From Streptomyces sp. NRRL F-6676 (GTDB lineage Bacteria > Actinomycetota > Actinomycetes > Streptomycetales > Streptomycetaceae), in the NCBI RefSeq assembly GCF_000725625.1, contig NZ_JOHS01000021.1, positions 27,364-91,363 on the forward strand: 64,000 nucleotides of DNA. Reading direction: 5' to 3'. The position numbers and the translations under genes are program-made. Numbering within the stretch: the first letter of the stretch is position 1; each line of letters opens with the position of its first letter. Below, in pieces: positions 40,058-47,774 of the stretch. The notes below the pieces were generated by a model that worked only from the letters and a program-made list of their open reading frames with translations, made no database searches and was not told where the DNA came from.

Positions 40058-40075
40058 AGTGTACTACGACACACT
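40058..40075. promoter_or_regulatory. Candidate TetR operator between tetR and crotonase gene
   Basis: AGTGT - ACTACGAC - ACACT, an 18-bp inverted repeat seven bases from the tetR start. The surrounding stretch to about 40130 is unusually AT-rich (GTTTGCTTATCTGCACACCA; GTTCATAAGCTGACACTCAG) and contains a further GCTTAT/ATAAGC inverted repeat. Confidence 0.5.
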
Positions 40076-40201
40076 CGTTTGCTTATCTGCACACCAGTTC
40101 ATAAGCTGACACTCAGTTTCAGTCGCGACGCTTGGTTCGCGACGTCTACTCGGCCGGCGGCCCGACCGCACGCCGGCCCGCACGCGAAGTGGAGCCACCC
40201 C

Positions 40202-41062
40202 ATGGGCTACGACGACCTTTCCGGCCTGAGGATCGACGTCTCGGACGGAGTCGCGACGGTGACGATCGATCACCCGCCGCTCAATCTGATGGACGCGGTC
40301 CTCCTGCCGTCCCTCCGGGCGTTCCTCGCGCGGGTGCGGGACGACGCCGATGTCCGCGTCATCGTCTTCGGAAGCGCCGATCCGGAGTTCTTCGTCGCGC
40401 ACGGCGACATGGCGTACCTGACCGACCCGGACGCACTGCCCGCAGCCACGCGCGCCGCGATCGCGGCCGCACCGGATGCGGCCATTCCCGAGGGCCTGAA
40501 CATCCTCCAGGCCCTGAGCGAGGAGGTCCGCTCCCTGCGGCAGGTCACCATCGGCAAGCTCGCGGGCTTCGCGCGCGGCGCGGGCAACGAGTTCTTCATG
40601 TCCCTGGACATGCGCTTCGCGGCGATCGGCAAGTCGGGGCAGGCGCAGCCGGAGTCCTTGATGGGGATCCTCCCCGGAGGCGGCGGCACCGTGAACATGA
40701 CGCGCCTGGTGGGCCGGGCCCGCGCGCTGGAGCTCATCCTCGGCGCGGAACTCGTGGGCGCGGAACTCGCGGAGCGATACGGCCTGATCAACCGCGCGCT
40801 GCCCGCCGAGGAGCTCGACGCTCACGTCGACACCCTGGCCCGGCGGATCGCCGGCCTGCGGCCGGAGGTGATCTCCATCACCAAGGCCGCGGTCGACGCC
40901 ATCGCCCCTCCGGTCCCTCACGCGGCGTACGTCGTGGAGAACGAGGGCCTCTTCGCGGCGTTCGGCGACGAGGTCACCGCACTCGCCCACAAGCTGCTCG
41001 CTGCGGGCATCCAGACCCGTGAGGGCGAACGGGACCACGAGCGCATCGCCAACAGCGTCTGA
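40202..41062 (+). CDS. Enoyl-CoA hydratase/isomerase (crotonase) family protein
   Basis: 286 residues from ATG at 40202. Crotonase fold: GVATVTIDHPPLNLMDAVLL, DVRVIVFGSADPEFFVAHGD (first oxyanion-hole region), IGKLAGFARGAGNEFFMSLD (second oxyanion hole GAGNEF), GQAQPESLMGILPGGGGTVN and ALELILGAELVGAELAERYG. In hydratases two glutamates act here; E and P in AQPESLMGI are present. An insert around residues 75-110 (AATRAAIAAAPDAAIPEGLN) is longer than average. The divergent TetR gene suggests induced expression; the substrate is unknown. Confidence 0.85.
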   Translation: MGYDDLSGLRIDVSDGVATVTIDHPPLNLMDAVLLPSLRAFLARVRDDADVRVIVFGSADPEFFVAHGDMAYLTDPDALPAATRAAIAAAPDAAIPEGLNILQALSEEVRSLRQVTIGKLAGFARGAGNEFFMSLDMRFAAIGKSGQAQPESLMGILPGGGGTVNMTRLVGRARALELILGAELVGAELAERYGLINRALPAEELDAHVDTLARRIAGLRPEVISITKAAVDAIAPPVPHAAYVVENEGLFAAFGDEVTALAHKLLAAGIQTREGERDHERIANSV

Positions 41063-41101
41063 GGGCCGACGGCGGTTCGCCCCTGACGAGTCCTTCGGCG
41101 G

Positions 41102-41134
41102 CCGGGAGGCAGTTGCTCACCAACTGCCTCCCGG
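41102..41134. terminator. Terminator after the crotonase gene
   Basis: CCGGGAGGCAGTTG and CAACTGCCTCCCGG form a perfect 14-base stem around CTCAC between two convergent genes, and may serve both. Confidence 0.85.
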
Positions 41135-41153
41135 AACCGCCGGGCGCACACGC

Positions 41154-41417
41154 TCAGTGCCGCTTGAGGTCTTCGACGAACGGGGCCCATGCGGAGGCTC
41201 GGAACACGAGCTTCGGGCCGTGCGGGTTCTTGGAATCACGCACGGGCACGATGGTGGGGTGGCCGTCGGCGACCTCCAGGCAGTCGCCGCCGCTGCCGCC
41301 ACTGTGCGTGGACTTGCGCCAGTGGGCGACCTCCAGGCAGTTGCCGCCGCTGCCACCGCTGTAACTCGACTTGTGCCAGACGGCAGTGGTCAGGTCGTAG
41401 TCAGGAATGCTCCTCAT
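41154..41417 (-). CDS. DUF397 protein with an internal tandem duplication
   Basis: 87 residues. The DUF397 N-terminal motif occurs twice in succession: VWHKSSYSGGSGGNCLEVA and HWRKSTHSGGSGGDCLEVAD, then the usual VPVRDSKNPHGPKLVFRASA ending in WAPFVEDLKR. DUF397 proteins are small Streptomyces partners of XRE regulators and influence development and antibiotic production. The gene starts 17 bp inside the end of the regulator gene, so the pair is coupled. Single DUF397 proteins are about 65 residues; the duplication explains the extra length. Confidence 0.9.
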   Translation of the reverse strand: MRSIPDYDLTTAVWHKSSYSGGSGGNCLEVAHWRKSTHSGGSGGDCLEVADGHPTIVPVRDSKNPHGPKLVFRASAWAPFVEDLKRH

Positions 41418-42237
41418 GCTCGTAATCCTGTGCCATCTCCTCCAGAAGGGCCAGGGAGTTCGTCGGCGAGAGCGCGCAGGCCACGAGCAGTTCGTAGGTG
41501 AGGCGTTGATGGCGTACGACGGCTGGGGCGTCCTCCAGCCGTCCGGTACCGACGCCCTCGAAGAAGATCAGTGGTGGAGCGGCTTCGAAGTCCATCAGCT
41601 TCATGGCGCCCTCCATGGCCGCGTGGGCTCCTGCGGAGAACGGCAGCACCTGCACGATGGCCCGGTTGGCGCGGACCACATCGACGATGTGGCGCAGTGC
41701 CTCGGCCATGACCTTGGGGCCGCCCGTCACCCGGCGCAGCGCCGCCTCGTCGATCACCGCCCACAACAACAGATCTGTTGGGCCTTTGAGGAGCTGCGCA
41801 CGGTCGATGCGTGCCGCCACCAGCTTCTCGATCGCCGCATCCGGCGCCGTCGGCTGGTACGCGCGGAACACCGCACGTGCGTACCCGGCGGTCTGTAGCA
41901 GCCCCGGGATGAGCAGCGGCGCGTACTGCCTGATCGCCGTCGCCCGCGCCTCCGCCTCCGCCGCCTCCGCGAAGTGTTCCGGATACTCCGACTTCGCCGC
42001 CGCGCGGCAGTTGCGCAGGAAGAAGTCCACCCCGAGGACTTCGTCCAGCATCCGCGCGTACTCCGGTTGCATCCGCCTCGTGCCCGCCTCCAGTTGGCCG
42101 ATGTACGAGCCGCTGACGAACAGCCGTCCGCCCAACTCCTCCTGGCTCAGGCCCGCTTTCTCCCGCGCGTGGCGCAACTCCGCGCCCAGCAACGCGCGAG
42201 GTGACGACGACGGGTCCAGATCCTTCGGTCCCGGCAT
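41401..42237 (-). CDS. XRE-family regulator with DUF5753 domain (partner of DUF397)
   Basis: 278 residues from ATG at 42237. Helix-turn-helix near residues 15-70: LLGAELRHAREKAGLSQEEL, GGRLFVSGSYIGQLEAGTRR, MLDEVLGVDFFL. The DUF5753 part follows: EAEARATAIRQYAPLLIPGL, LQTAGYARAVFRAYQPTAPD, ARIDRAQLLKG, LLWAVIDEAALRRVTGGPKV, VQVLPFSAGAHAAMEGAMKL, RHQRLTYELLVACALSPTNS. XRE-DUF397 pairs (whiJ/abaA type) are numerous in Streptomyces and many affect sporulation. A 27-bp inverted repeat upstream is a candidate autoregulatory operator. Confidence 0.9.
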   Translation of the reverse strand: MPGPKDLDPSSSPRALLGAELRHAREKAGLSQEELGGRLFVSGSYIGQLEAGTRRMQPEYARMLDEVLGVDFFLRNCRAAAKSEYPEHFAEAAEAEARATAIRQYAPLLIPGLLQTAGYARAVFRAYQPTAPDAAIEKLVAARIDRAQLLKGPTDLLLWAVIDEAALRRVTGGPKVMAEALRHIVDVVRANRAIVQVLPFSAGAHAAMEGAMKLMDFEAAPPLIFFEGVGTGRLEDAPAVVRHQRLTYELLVACALSPTNSLALLEEMAQDYEHEEHS

Positions 42238-42259
42238 GGCTTCGTCCCCCTGTCCTCTT

Positions 42260-42286
42260 CGTCCCACGGCATCCGTTGTTGGGACG
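42260..42286. promoter_or_regulatory. Inverted repeat upstream of the XRE regulator
   Basis: CGTCCCA - N13 - TGGGACG, perfect seven-base arms 23 bp before the XRE start, flanked by TTC and GAA-like bases that extend the symmetry. Location suits autorepression. Confidence 0.5.
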
Positions 42287-42367
42287 GAACGTCTGGCCAG
42301 GTTAGACCGCGGGCATACACGCTGGGTGGCGTATTGCAAACTCTGCGTAAGGAAAGTGAGGCGCACA

Positions 42368-42757
42368 GTGCGGTCGACGGAAGAGGTCGTGGCGTCGTTG
42401 CGGGAGGCGTTGGCGGACGCCGGTGTCGTGTTGCCGTCGCTGGGGGTGGACCCGGTGACCGGGGCGAGCGACGAGCCGTTCGCCCTCGTCGCGTTGGGGC
42501 GCTGCAACGTACGGACGGCGGAGCGGCTGACCGCGGCGCTGCGCGGCGAGCGGCCGCCGGTCGGGACGTACGCCGTGGACGTACGGGACGGGCGGATGGG
42601 CGAGGTCTGCGGACACGTCGGCGGCCGGGTGCAGCTGCGCCCGATCGGCGGCGGACGGGAGTGGGACTGCCCGCCGGACGGACTGCGGCAGCCCCCGCCC
42701 GACGCCGTACTGCGCGAACGCGTCCGCTGCATGAACCAGGAGGCCCGCCTGCCGTGA
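42368..42757 (+). CDS. Conserved hypothetical protein
   Basis: 129 residues from GTG at 42368, preferred because GAGG lies six bases upstream; GTG at 42356 is possible. The start STEEVVASLREALADAGVVL, PSLGVDPVTGASDEPFALVA, LGRCNVRTAERLTAALRG and the end GRVQLRPIGGGREWDCPPDG, LRQPPPDAVLRE suggest a small soluble protein. Similar proteins are often found beside XRE/DUF397 pairs in Streptomyces. Function unknown. It is divergent from the XRE gene. Confidence 0.65.
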   Translation: MRSTEEVVASLREALADAGVVLPSLGVDPVTGASDEPFALVALGRCNVRTAERLTAALRGERPPVGTYAVDVRDGRMGEVCGHVGGRVQLRPIGGGREWDCPPDGLRQPPPDAVLRERVRCMNQEARLP

Positions 42758-42790
42758 CCGGCGGCGGGCGGGCGTGCTCCGGGGCGGGCG

Positions 42791-43339
42791 TCAGCCCATG
42801 GTCTTCGCGCCGTCCAGGGCCTCGCGGATGATGTCGGCGTGGCCGGCGTGCTGGGCGGTCTCGGCGATGATGTGCAGCAGGACCCTGCGGGCCGACCAGT
42901 GGGTGTCCGCCTGGAACCAGGGGGCCTTCGGCAGCGGGTGGGAGGCGTCCAGGTCCGGCAGGGTCGCGACGATCTCGTCCGTGCGGCCGGCGGCCTTCGC
43001 GTACTCGGCGAGGATCCCGGCGACCGTGTCGCCGGGCAGCATCCGGAACTCGTCGGCCCGGCGCGCGAAGTCCTCCTCCGTGAAGGAGGTGAAGTCCGGC
43101 AGCGCCGAGGGTCCCTTCACGATGAACTCCGCCCAGCCCCGCTCGACCGACGTGACGTGCTTGATCAGGCCGCCCACGCACAGCTCGCTCGCCGTGGTCC
43201 GCCGGCCGGCCTGCTCCTCGTCGAGGTCGCGGGCGGTGAAGGTGAGGAACTGCCGGTGCTTGCGCAGGGACTCGAGGAGGTCGGCGCGCTCGCCGGTGAG
43301 GGTCTGCGCGGTGGTGTCCATGGTGTCGCTCATGGCCAT
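42791..43339 (-). CDS. DinB family protein (DUF664-like)
   Basis: 182 residues from ATG at 43339 with AAGGA five bases upstream. Four-helix DinB fold: LTGERADLLESLRKHRQFLT, TASELCVGGLIKHVTSVERG (metal histidine), RVLLHIIAETAQHAGHADII (second metal region HIIAETAQHAGH) and REALDGA. These proteins bind a divalent metal with three histidines and are thought to be thiol- or mycothiol-dependent enzymes. Substrate unknown. Confidence 0.85.
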   Translation of the reverse strand: MAMSDTMDTTAQTLTGERADLLESLRKHRQFLTFTARDLDEEQAGRRTTASELCVGGLIKHVTSVERGWAEFIVKGPSALPDFTSFTEEDFARRADEFRMLPGDTVAGILAEYAKAAGRTDEIVATLPDLDASHPLPKAPWFQADTHWSARRVLLHIIAETAQHAGHADIIREALDGAKTMG

Positions 43340-43476
43340 CGGGTCCTTCCGTGGGTGCGGTGCGCCGGGTCCGGGGAGTGCCCGGGGCTCCGGTGCGGCG
43401 TCGGGGACCACAGTAGGAGTCCTCTAGGACGGGTTCCGTCCTCATGCGGCCGCCGTTCCTCGGAGCGGGCGCGACA

Positions 43477-44142
43477 ATGACCCGCATGACCCGCCGCGCC
43501 CCCGACCCTGCCGTCCTCCGCGCCCGCTGGCGCGAGACCCTCCTCGCCGCCCGCGGCGACAACCCGGAACCCGACCCGGACCCGTACGCCGACGACCTTC
43601 TCCGCCGCTGGTCGGAGCCGCAGCGGCGCTACCACACCACCGCCCACCTCGCCGCCGTCCTCGACCACGTCGACACGCTCCGCACGCACGCCGAGGACCC
43701 CGCCGCCGTCCGTCTCGCCGCCTGGTTCCACGACGCCGTCTATCTCCCCGACCGCTCCGAGAACGAGGAGCGCTCGGCCCGGCTGGCCGTCCGGGCGCTC
43801 ACGGAGGCCGGGGTCCCCGAGGCCCGTACCGCCGAGGTCGCCCGCCTCGTCCGCCTCACCGTCACCCACGCCCCCGAGCCCGGCGACCGCGACGGGGCCG
43901 TCCTGTGCGACGCGGACCTCGCGATCCTCGCGTCCCCGCCCGAGGCGTACGCGGCCTACACCGCCGAGGTCCGCGAGGAGTACGCCTTCGTGCCCGAGGG
44001 CGCCTTCCGTACCGGCCGCGCCGACGTCCTGCGCCAACTGCTCGCCCTGCCGCGCCTGTTCAGCACGCCGCATGGCGGCGAGGTGTGGGAGGACCCGGCC
44101 CGCCGCAACCTCCGCGCGGAACTCGACCTGTTGACGTCCTAG
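43477..44142 (+). CDS. HD-domain-type phosphohydrolase
   Basis: 221 residues from ATG at 43477 (ATG at 43486 also possible). RRYHTTAHLAAVLDHVDTLR and LAAWFHDAVYLPDRSENEER supply the histidine and His-Asp metal ligands; VTHAPEPGDRDGAVLCDADL AILAS gives the later aspartate. This is the pattern of predicted metal-dependent HD hydrolases of about 200 residues found widely in bacteria. The substrate is probably a nucleotide but is not known. Confidence 0.82.
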   Translation: MTRMTRRAPDPAVLRARWRETLLAARGDNPEPDPDPYADDLLRRWSEPQRRYHTTAHLAAVLDHVDTLRTHAEDPAAVRLAAWFHDAVYLPDRSENEERSARLAVRALTEAGVPEARTAEVARLVRLTVTHAPEPGDRDGAVLCDADLAILASPPEAYAAYTAEVREEYAFVPEGAFRTGRADVLRQLLALPRLFSTPHGGEVWEDPARRNLRAELDLLTS

Positions 44143-44172
44143 GAGTCGTCCTCTCCGGTCCGTCCCGGGGCG

Positions 44173-44649
44173 TCAGCCGATGGTGAAGCGCTGGTTCTGG
44201 GCGCTCCGGTCGCAGCGGGCGGTGCGGTAGTAGCCGTCGTCCTGCTGGTAGAGGCAGCGGCCCGTGCCGACGCTCTGGAGCATGACGGCGCTGCGGGCGG
44301 CGGGCTGGACGGTGCGCCACTTCTGGTACGAGCCGCCGTTGCAGGGCAAGGGGTAGACGTCGCCCCGGTCGTTGCTGTCGAGGCAGCGGCCCCAGAAGCT
44401 GTTCCTGAGAGTGGTGCTGGTGTTGAGGCGGCCGTTCCACTGCCACCGGAGGCTGCCGCGTCCGGTGGTGCAGCGGTCGGCCTTGAGGCCGGTCTCGTCG
44501 GTCTCGCGCAGGCAGTCGCCGTAGCGGTAGTTCGCGAAGCGGCTCGTGGTGGTGGCGGCGGCCGAGGCGGGTGTGGAGGTGAGGAGGGGGAGGGCGAGGC
44601 CGGCTGCGGCGATGAGGGCGGTGAGGGCTTTCCGGGTCGGTCGGCGCAC
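44173..44649 (-). CDS. Secreted ricin-type beta-trefoil lectin domain protein
   Basis: 158 residues, GTG at 44649 with AAGGAG six bases upstream. Clear Sec signal peptide RRPTRKALTALIAAAGLALP then LLTSTPASAA. The mature part is one beta-trefoil: NYRYGDCLRETDETGLKADR, WQWNGRLN, GRCLDSNDRGDVYPLPCNGG, SYQKWRTVQ, GRCLYQQDDGYYRTARCDRS, QNQRFTIG, with three QxW-like repeats and disulfide-forming cysteines. It has no attached catalytic domain, so it is a stand-alone secreted sugar-binding protein. Confidence 0.85.
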   Translation of the reverse strand: MRRPTRKALTALIAAAGLALPLLTSTPASAAATTTSRFANYRYGDCLRETDETGLKADRCTTGRGSLRWQWNGRLNTSTTLRNSFWGRCLDSNDRGDVYPLPCNGGSYQKWRTVQPAARSAVMLQSVGTGRCLYQQDDGYYRTARCDRSAQNQRFTIG

Positions 44650-44933
44650 TGGGGTCTCCTTGCGGTGGTTCCGGGAAGTACTTCGGCAGGATCGCCGAGC
44701 CTCACCGCCCGCACCGGAAAAATGGGGGAAAAACCACCGGATCGAGGTGCTCGCGCCGACCGGCCCGCCCCTCCTGTTCGAGGCAGGTGGAACAGGCGGA
44801 ACAGGTGAAACACGCGGAACGGGCGCAGCAGTCGCCCTCGTTGACCCGGTCGGCCCGTTGCCTCCGTCGACCCCGTCGCCCCGGTCGAACAAACCAGTCG
44901 TACGGCCCCCTCCCCCGCCCTACCCTCGGCCCT

Positions 44934-46028
44934 ATGCAGACCATGGGTGGGGAACAGGTGACCGAAGCTGTCGCGTACGCGGTGTCCGTGCTGGAGGAGG
45001 GCACCGGACGGGACTGGGCGGGGACCAAGGCCGGCGGGTCGGAGTGGAGTTGCCGGTTCACCGCCGAGCACATCGCCGACACCCTGATCGCGTACGCGGG
45101 GCGGCTGGCGGCCCGGGCCCGGCAGGACGTCGGCTTCGGCACCGTCCTCGACGACGAGGCCGGCAACGCCGACATCCTGGACGTGCTGCGCACCGGCGGC
45201 GCCCTGCTCGCCGCCGCGATCGCCACCGCGCCCCGCGAGGCGCGCGCCTTCCACTCGTACCCGCACGGCAGCGCGAACCGCGAGGGCTTCGCCGCGATGG
45301 GTGTGACGGAAGTCCTGCTGCACGCCTACGACATGGCCACCGGCCTCGGCCTTCCCTACGAGCCGCCGGCCGGGCTGTGCGCGGGCGTACTGGAGCGGAT
45401 CTTCCCGCACGTACCCCCGGCGCACGCCCCCTGGCCCACGCTCCTGTGGGCGACCGGCCGCGGTGACCTGCCCGGCCGCCCCCGGGTCACCGAGTGGCGC
45501 TGGCGCAACAACCTGGTGATCCCCGCCGAACGCCTCACCCTCCAGGGCGTCACCCCCGCGGCCGCCGCCGACCTGGCCGCGGGCGGCCCCGGCGGCTTCG
45601 ACTGGGTCGACGACGGCCCGTACGAGGGCGAGAGCACGGGGGAGGCCGGTACGCGGGGAGCGGCCGGGATGGTGCGGCAGGCGTACGAGAGGGGGAGGCA
45701 CCGGCCGGACTGGGGCATGTTCGTCCTGGTCCGTACCGAGGACGGCCGGGCCGTCGGCGCCATGGGGTTCCACGGGCCGCCGGACGAGGAGGAGCGCGTC
45801 GAGATCGGCTACGACCTGGCCGCCTCCGCCCGCGGCAACGGCTACGCCACGGAGGCGCTGCGCGCGCTGTCGGCCTGGGCGGCGGCCCGCGACGACGTGA
45901 CGACGGTCTGCGCGAAGACGGACCCGGCGAACACCGCGTCCCAGGCCGTTCTGACCCGCGCGGGCTTCACCCGCGTCCCGGCCGAGGGCGACCTGCATCT
46001 CTACGAGCTACGGAACGCGAAGGCGTGA
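44934..46028 (+). CDS. Fusion: maleylpyruvate-isomerase-like (MDMPI/DinB) domain plus GNAT acetyltransferase
   Basis: 364 residues from ATG at 44934; GTG at 44958 has a closer G-rich ribosome site and may be the true start. Residues 1-170 are a DinB/MDMPI-like helix bundle (WSCRFTAEHIADTLIAYAGR; EGFAAMGVTEVLLHAYDMAT with metal-ligand histidines). Residues 190-364 are GNAT: RWRNNLVIPAERLTLQGV, WGMFVLVRTEDGRAVGAMGF, VEIGYDLAASARGNGYATEA, DPANTASQAVLTRAGFTRVP. The combination suggests acetylation linked to a mycothiol-type cofactor or simply a two-function protein. The 150 bp upstream contain 9-bp repeats of the GGAACAGGC type. Confidence 0.8.
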   Translation: MQTMGGEQVTEAVAYAVSVLEEGTGRDWAGTKAGGSEWSCRFTAEHIADTLIAYAGRLAARARQDVGFGTVLDDEAGNADILDVLRTGGALLAAAIATAPREARAFHSYPHGSANREGFAAMGVTEVLLHAYDMATGLGLPYEPPAGLCAGVLERIFPHVPPAHAPWPTLLWATGRGDLPGRPRVTEWRWRNNLVIPAERLTLQGVTPAAAADLAAGGPGGFDWVDDGPYEGESTGEAGTRGAAGMVRQAYERGRHRPDWGMFVLVRTEDGRAVGAMGFHGPPDEEERVEIGYDLAASARGNGYATEALRALSAWAAARDDVTTVCAKTDPANTASQAVLTRAGFTRVPAEGDLHLYELRNAKA

Positions 46029-46042
46029 CGCGTCCGGCGGGG

Positions 46043-46312
46043 TCACGGCAGCACGCTCCCCTTGCGCCGCCGCAGCCCCGCCCCCCACAGCAGCCGCACC
46101 ACCTCCCGGCTGCTCACCTCCACCGCCCCCGCGCCCACCGCGTCCGCGTACCGGTGCGCGGGCAGGTCGTAGTGGTCGCGTTCGAAGGCGCGGCGCGGTA
46201 CACCCAACGCGTCGGCGAACGCGTGGAGTTCGGCGAAGGAGACGTCGCTGACCAGGTGCGACCACAGGCGGCCGTGGCCGGGCCAGGTGGGCGGGTCGAC
46301 GTAGATCGTCAC
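46043..46312 (-). CDS. DUF4031 family protein
   Basis: 89 residues from GTG at 46312, overlapping the preceding stop as GTGA. VTIYVDPPTWPGHGRLWSHL, SFAELHAFADALGVPRRAFE and RDHYDLPAHRYADAVGAGAV are the DUF4031 pattern, small proteins common in actinobacteria with conserved His/Asp positions that hint at a metal site. Function unknown. It forms an operon with the cysteine-containing protein upstream. Confidence 0.85.
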   Translation of the reverse strand: MTIYVDPPTWPGHGRLWSHLVSDVSFAELHAFADALGVPRRAFERDHYDLPAHRYADAVGAGAVEVSSREVVRLLWGAGLRRRKGSVLP

Positions 46313-46710
46313 GAGGAGAGGGTTCCTCCCGTGACCGCCGCCAGCGAACCCACGGCCGCGACCTTCACGCCCGCCTTGTGGCAGACCCAGTGCGGGTCGG
46401 GGCCCAACTCCGGCTCCACCTCCAGCGCGTGGGGCTCGCCCGAGGGACACACCGGGCACAGCGGCCAGCGGCCGTACTTCTCCAGGAGCGCGTCCTGCAC
46501 GTCCTGCGCGACCAGGCCCGCCACGAAGGCGGAGCCGTCGGGCCACTGCTCCACCCACCAGCGGCGCTGGGTGACGGAGTCCTCGACGAGCGAGACGACG
46601 TCGGCCTGGGCGACGTCCCCCGCGACCAGGTCGGCGAGCACACGTGCGCGGGCCGTGTGGAGCACCTGCTCCAGGGGGCCGATGGACGGGGACGGACCTG
46701 TGGGGTTCAT
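46309..46710 (-). CDS. Conserved actinobacterial protein with a zinc-ribbon-like segment
   Basis: 133 residues. Helical N-terminus (LEQVLHTARARVLADLVAGD; SLVEDSVTQRRWWVEQWPDG), then WPLCPVCPSGEPHALEVEPE and DPHWVCHKAGVKVAAVGSL, in which CPVC and the later cysteine/histidine may hold zinc. No function is known to me. It is coupled to the DUF4031 gene and divergent from the RpiR regulator. Confidence 0.75.
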   Translation of the reverse strand: MNPTGPSPSIGPLEQVLHTARARVLADLVAGDVAQADVVSLVEDSVTQRRWWVEQWPDGSAFVAGLVAQDVQDALLEKYGRWPLCPVCPSGEPHALEVEPELGPDPHWVCHKAGVKVAAVGSLAAVTGGTLSS

Positions 46711-46748
46711 GCACCCATTGTGCGCACTCTTGACCGCGCCACCTCGTC

Positions 46749-46761
46749 GAAAATATCTTTC
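46749..46761. promoter_or_regulatory. AT-rich palindrome, candidate MurR operator
   Basis: GAAAATATCTTTC is an imperfect 13-bp palindrome five bases before the murR-like start and stands out in DNA of over 70% GC. RpiR-family regulators commonly bind such sites near their own promoter. Confidence 0.4.
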
Positions 46762-46766
46762 ACAGG

Positions 46767-47732
46767 ATGAGGTACGAGGTGAAGGAAACTTCCGGAACGC
46801 TCAGGGCCGCCGGCTCGACCGGCGCGCCCCCGGCCGTCCCCGCACCCCCCGCCCCCGCCGCGCTCGCCGCGAAGGTGCGGACGCTCGCTCCGTCGATGAC
46901 GCGTTCGATGCAGCGCGTCGCCGAGACCGTCGCCGCCGACCCGGCCGGCTGCGCCGCGCTCACCGTCACCGGCCTCGCCGAACGCACCGGCACCAGCGAG
47001 GCCACGGTCGTGCGCACCGCCCGGCTGCTCGGCTACCCCGGCTACCGTGACCTGCGGCTCGCGCTCGCCGGGCTCGCCGCGCACCAGCAGTCCGGCCGGG
47101 CCCCCGCCGTCACGGCCGACATCGCGGTGGACGACCCGCTCGCCGACGTCGTCGCCAAGCTCGCCCACGACGAGCAGCAGACCCTCGCCGACACCGCCGC
47201 CGGGCTGGACACCGCACAGCTCGGCGCGGCCGTCGCGGCCCTCGCGGCGGCCCGGCGGATCGACGTGTACGGGGTGGGCGCGTCCGGTCTCGTCGCGCAG
47301 GACCTGACGCAGAAGCTGCTGCGCATAGGGCTGATGGCGCAGGCCCACAGCGACCCGCACCTCGCCGTCACCAACGCGGTGCAGCTGCGGGCGAAGGACG
47401 TGGCGGTCGCGATCACCCATTCGGGTTCCACGGGGGACGTCATCGAGCCGCTGCGGGTCGCGTTCGAACGCGGGGCGACCACCGTCGCGATCACCGGCCG
47501 GCCCGGCGGCCCGGTCGCCCAGTACGCCGATCACGTCCTGACCACGTCCACGGCCCGCGAGAGCGAGCTGCGGCCGGCCGCGATGTCCTCCCGTACGAGC
47601 CAACTGCTCGTCGTGGACTGCCTGTTCATAGGGATCGCCCAGCGCACGTACGAGACGGCGGCGCCCGCACTGGCCGCGTCGTACGAGGCGCTCGCCCACC
47701 GCCACGCGCCCCGCGGCGGCGCGTCCCGCTGA
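46767..47732 (+). CDS. MurR/RpiR family transcriptional regulator
   Basis: 321 residues from ATG at 46767. After a Pro/Ala-rich start, the HTH_6 domain (about 40-115) reads AVTVTGLAERTG-like CAALTVTGLAERTGTSEATV, VRTARLLGYPGYRDLRLALA. The SIS sugar-phosphate domain (about 165-290) has RRIDVYGVGASGLVAQDLTQ, KLLRIGLMAQAHSDPHLAVT, AVAITHSGSTGDVIEPLRVA, TTVAITGRPGGPVAQYADHV. It should sense MurNAc-6-P or a related sugar phosphate and control murQ, which follows after 42 bp in the same direction. Confidence 0.92.
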   Translation: MRYEVKETSGTLRAAGSTGAPPAVPAPPAPAALAAKVRTLAPSMTRSMQRVAETVAADPAGCAALTVTGLAERTGTSEATVVRTARLLGYPGYRDLRLALAGLAAHQQSGRAPAVTADIAVDDPLADVVAKLAHDEQQTLADTAAGLDTAQLGAAVAALAAARRIDVYGVGASGLVAQDLTQKLLRIGLMAQAHSDPHLAVTNAVQLRAKDVAVAITHSGSTGDVIEPLRVAFERGATTVAITGRPGGPVAQYADHVLTTSTARESELRPAAMSSRTSQLLVVDCLFIGIAQRTYETAAPALAASYEALAHRHAPRGGASR

Positions 47733-47774
47733 AGCGCCGCTCCCCGCACACCCACCAGAAAGAGCCGCACCGCC

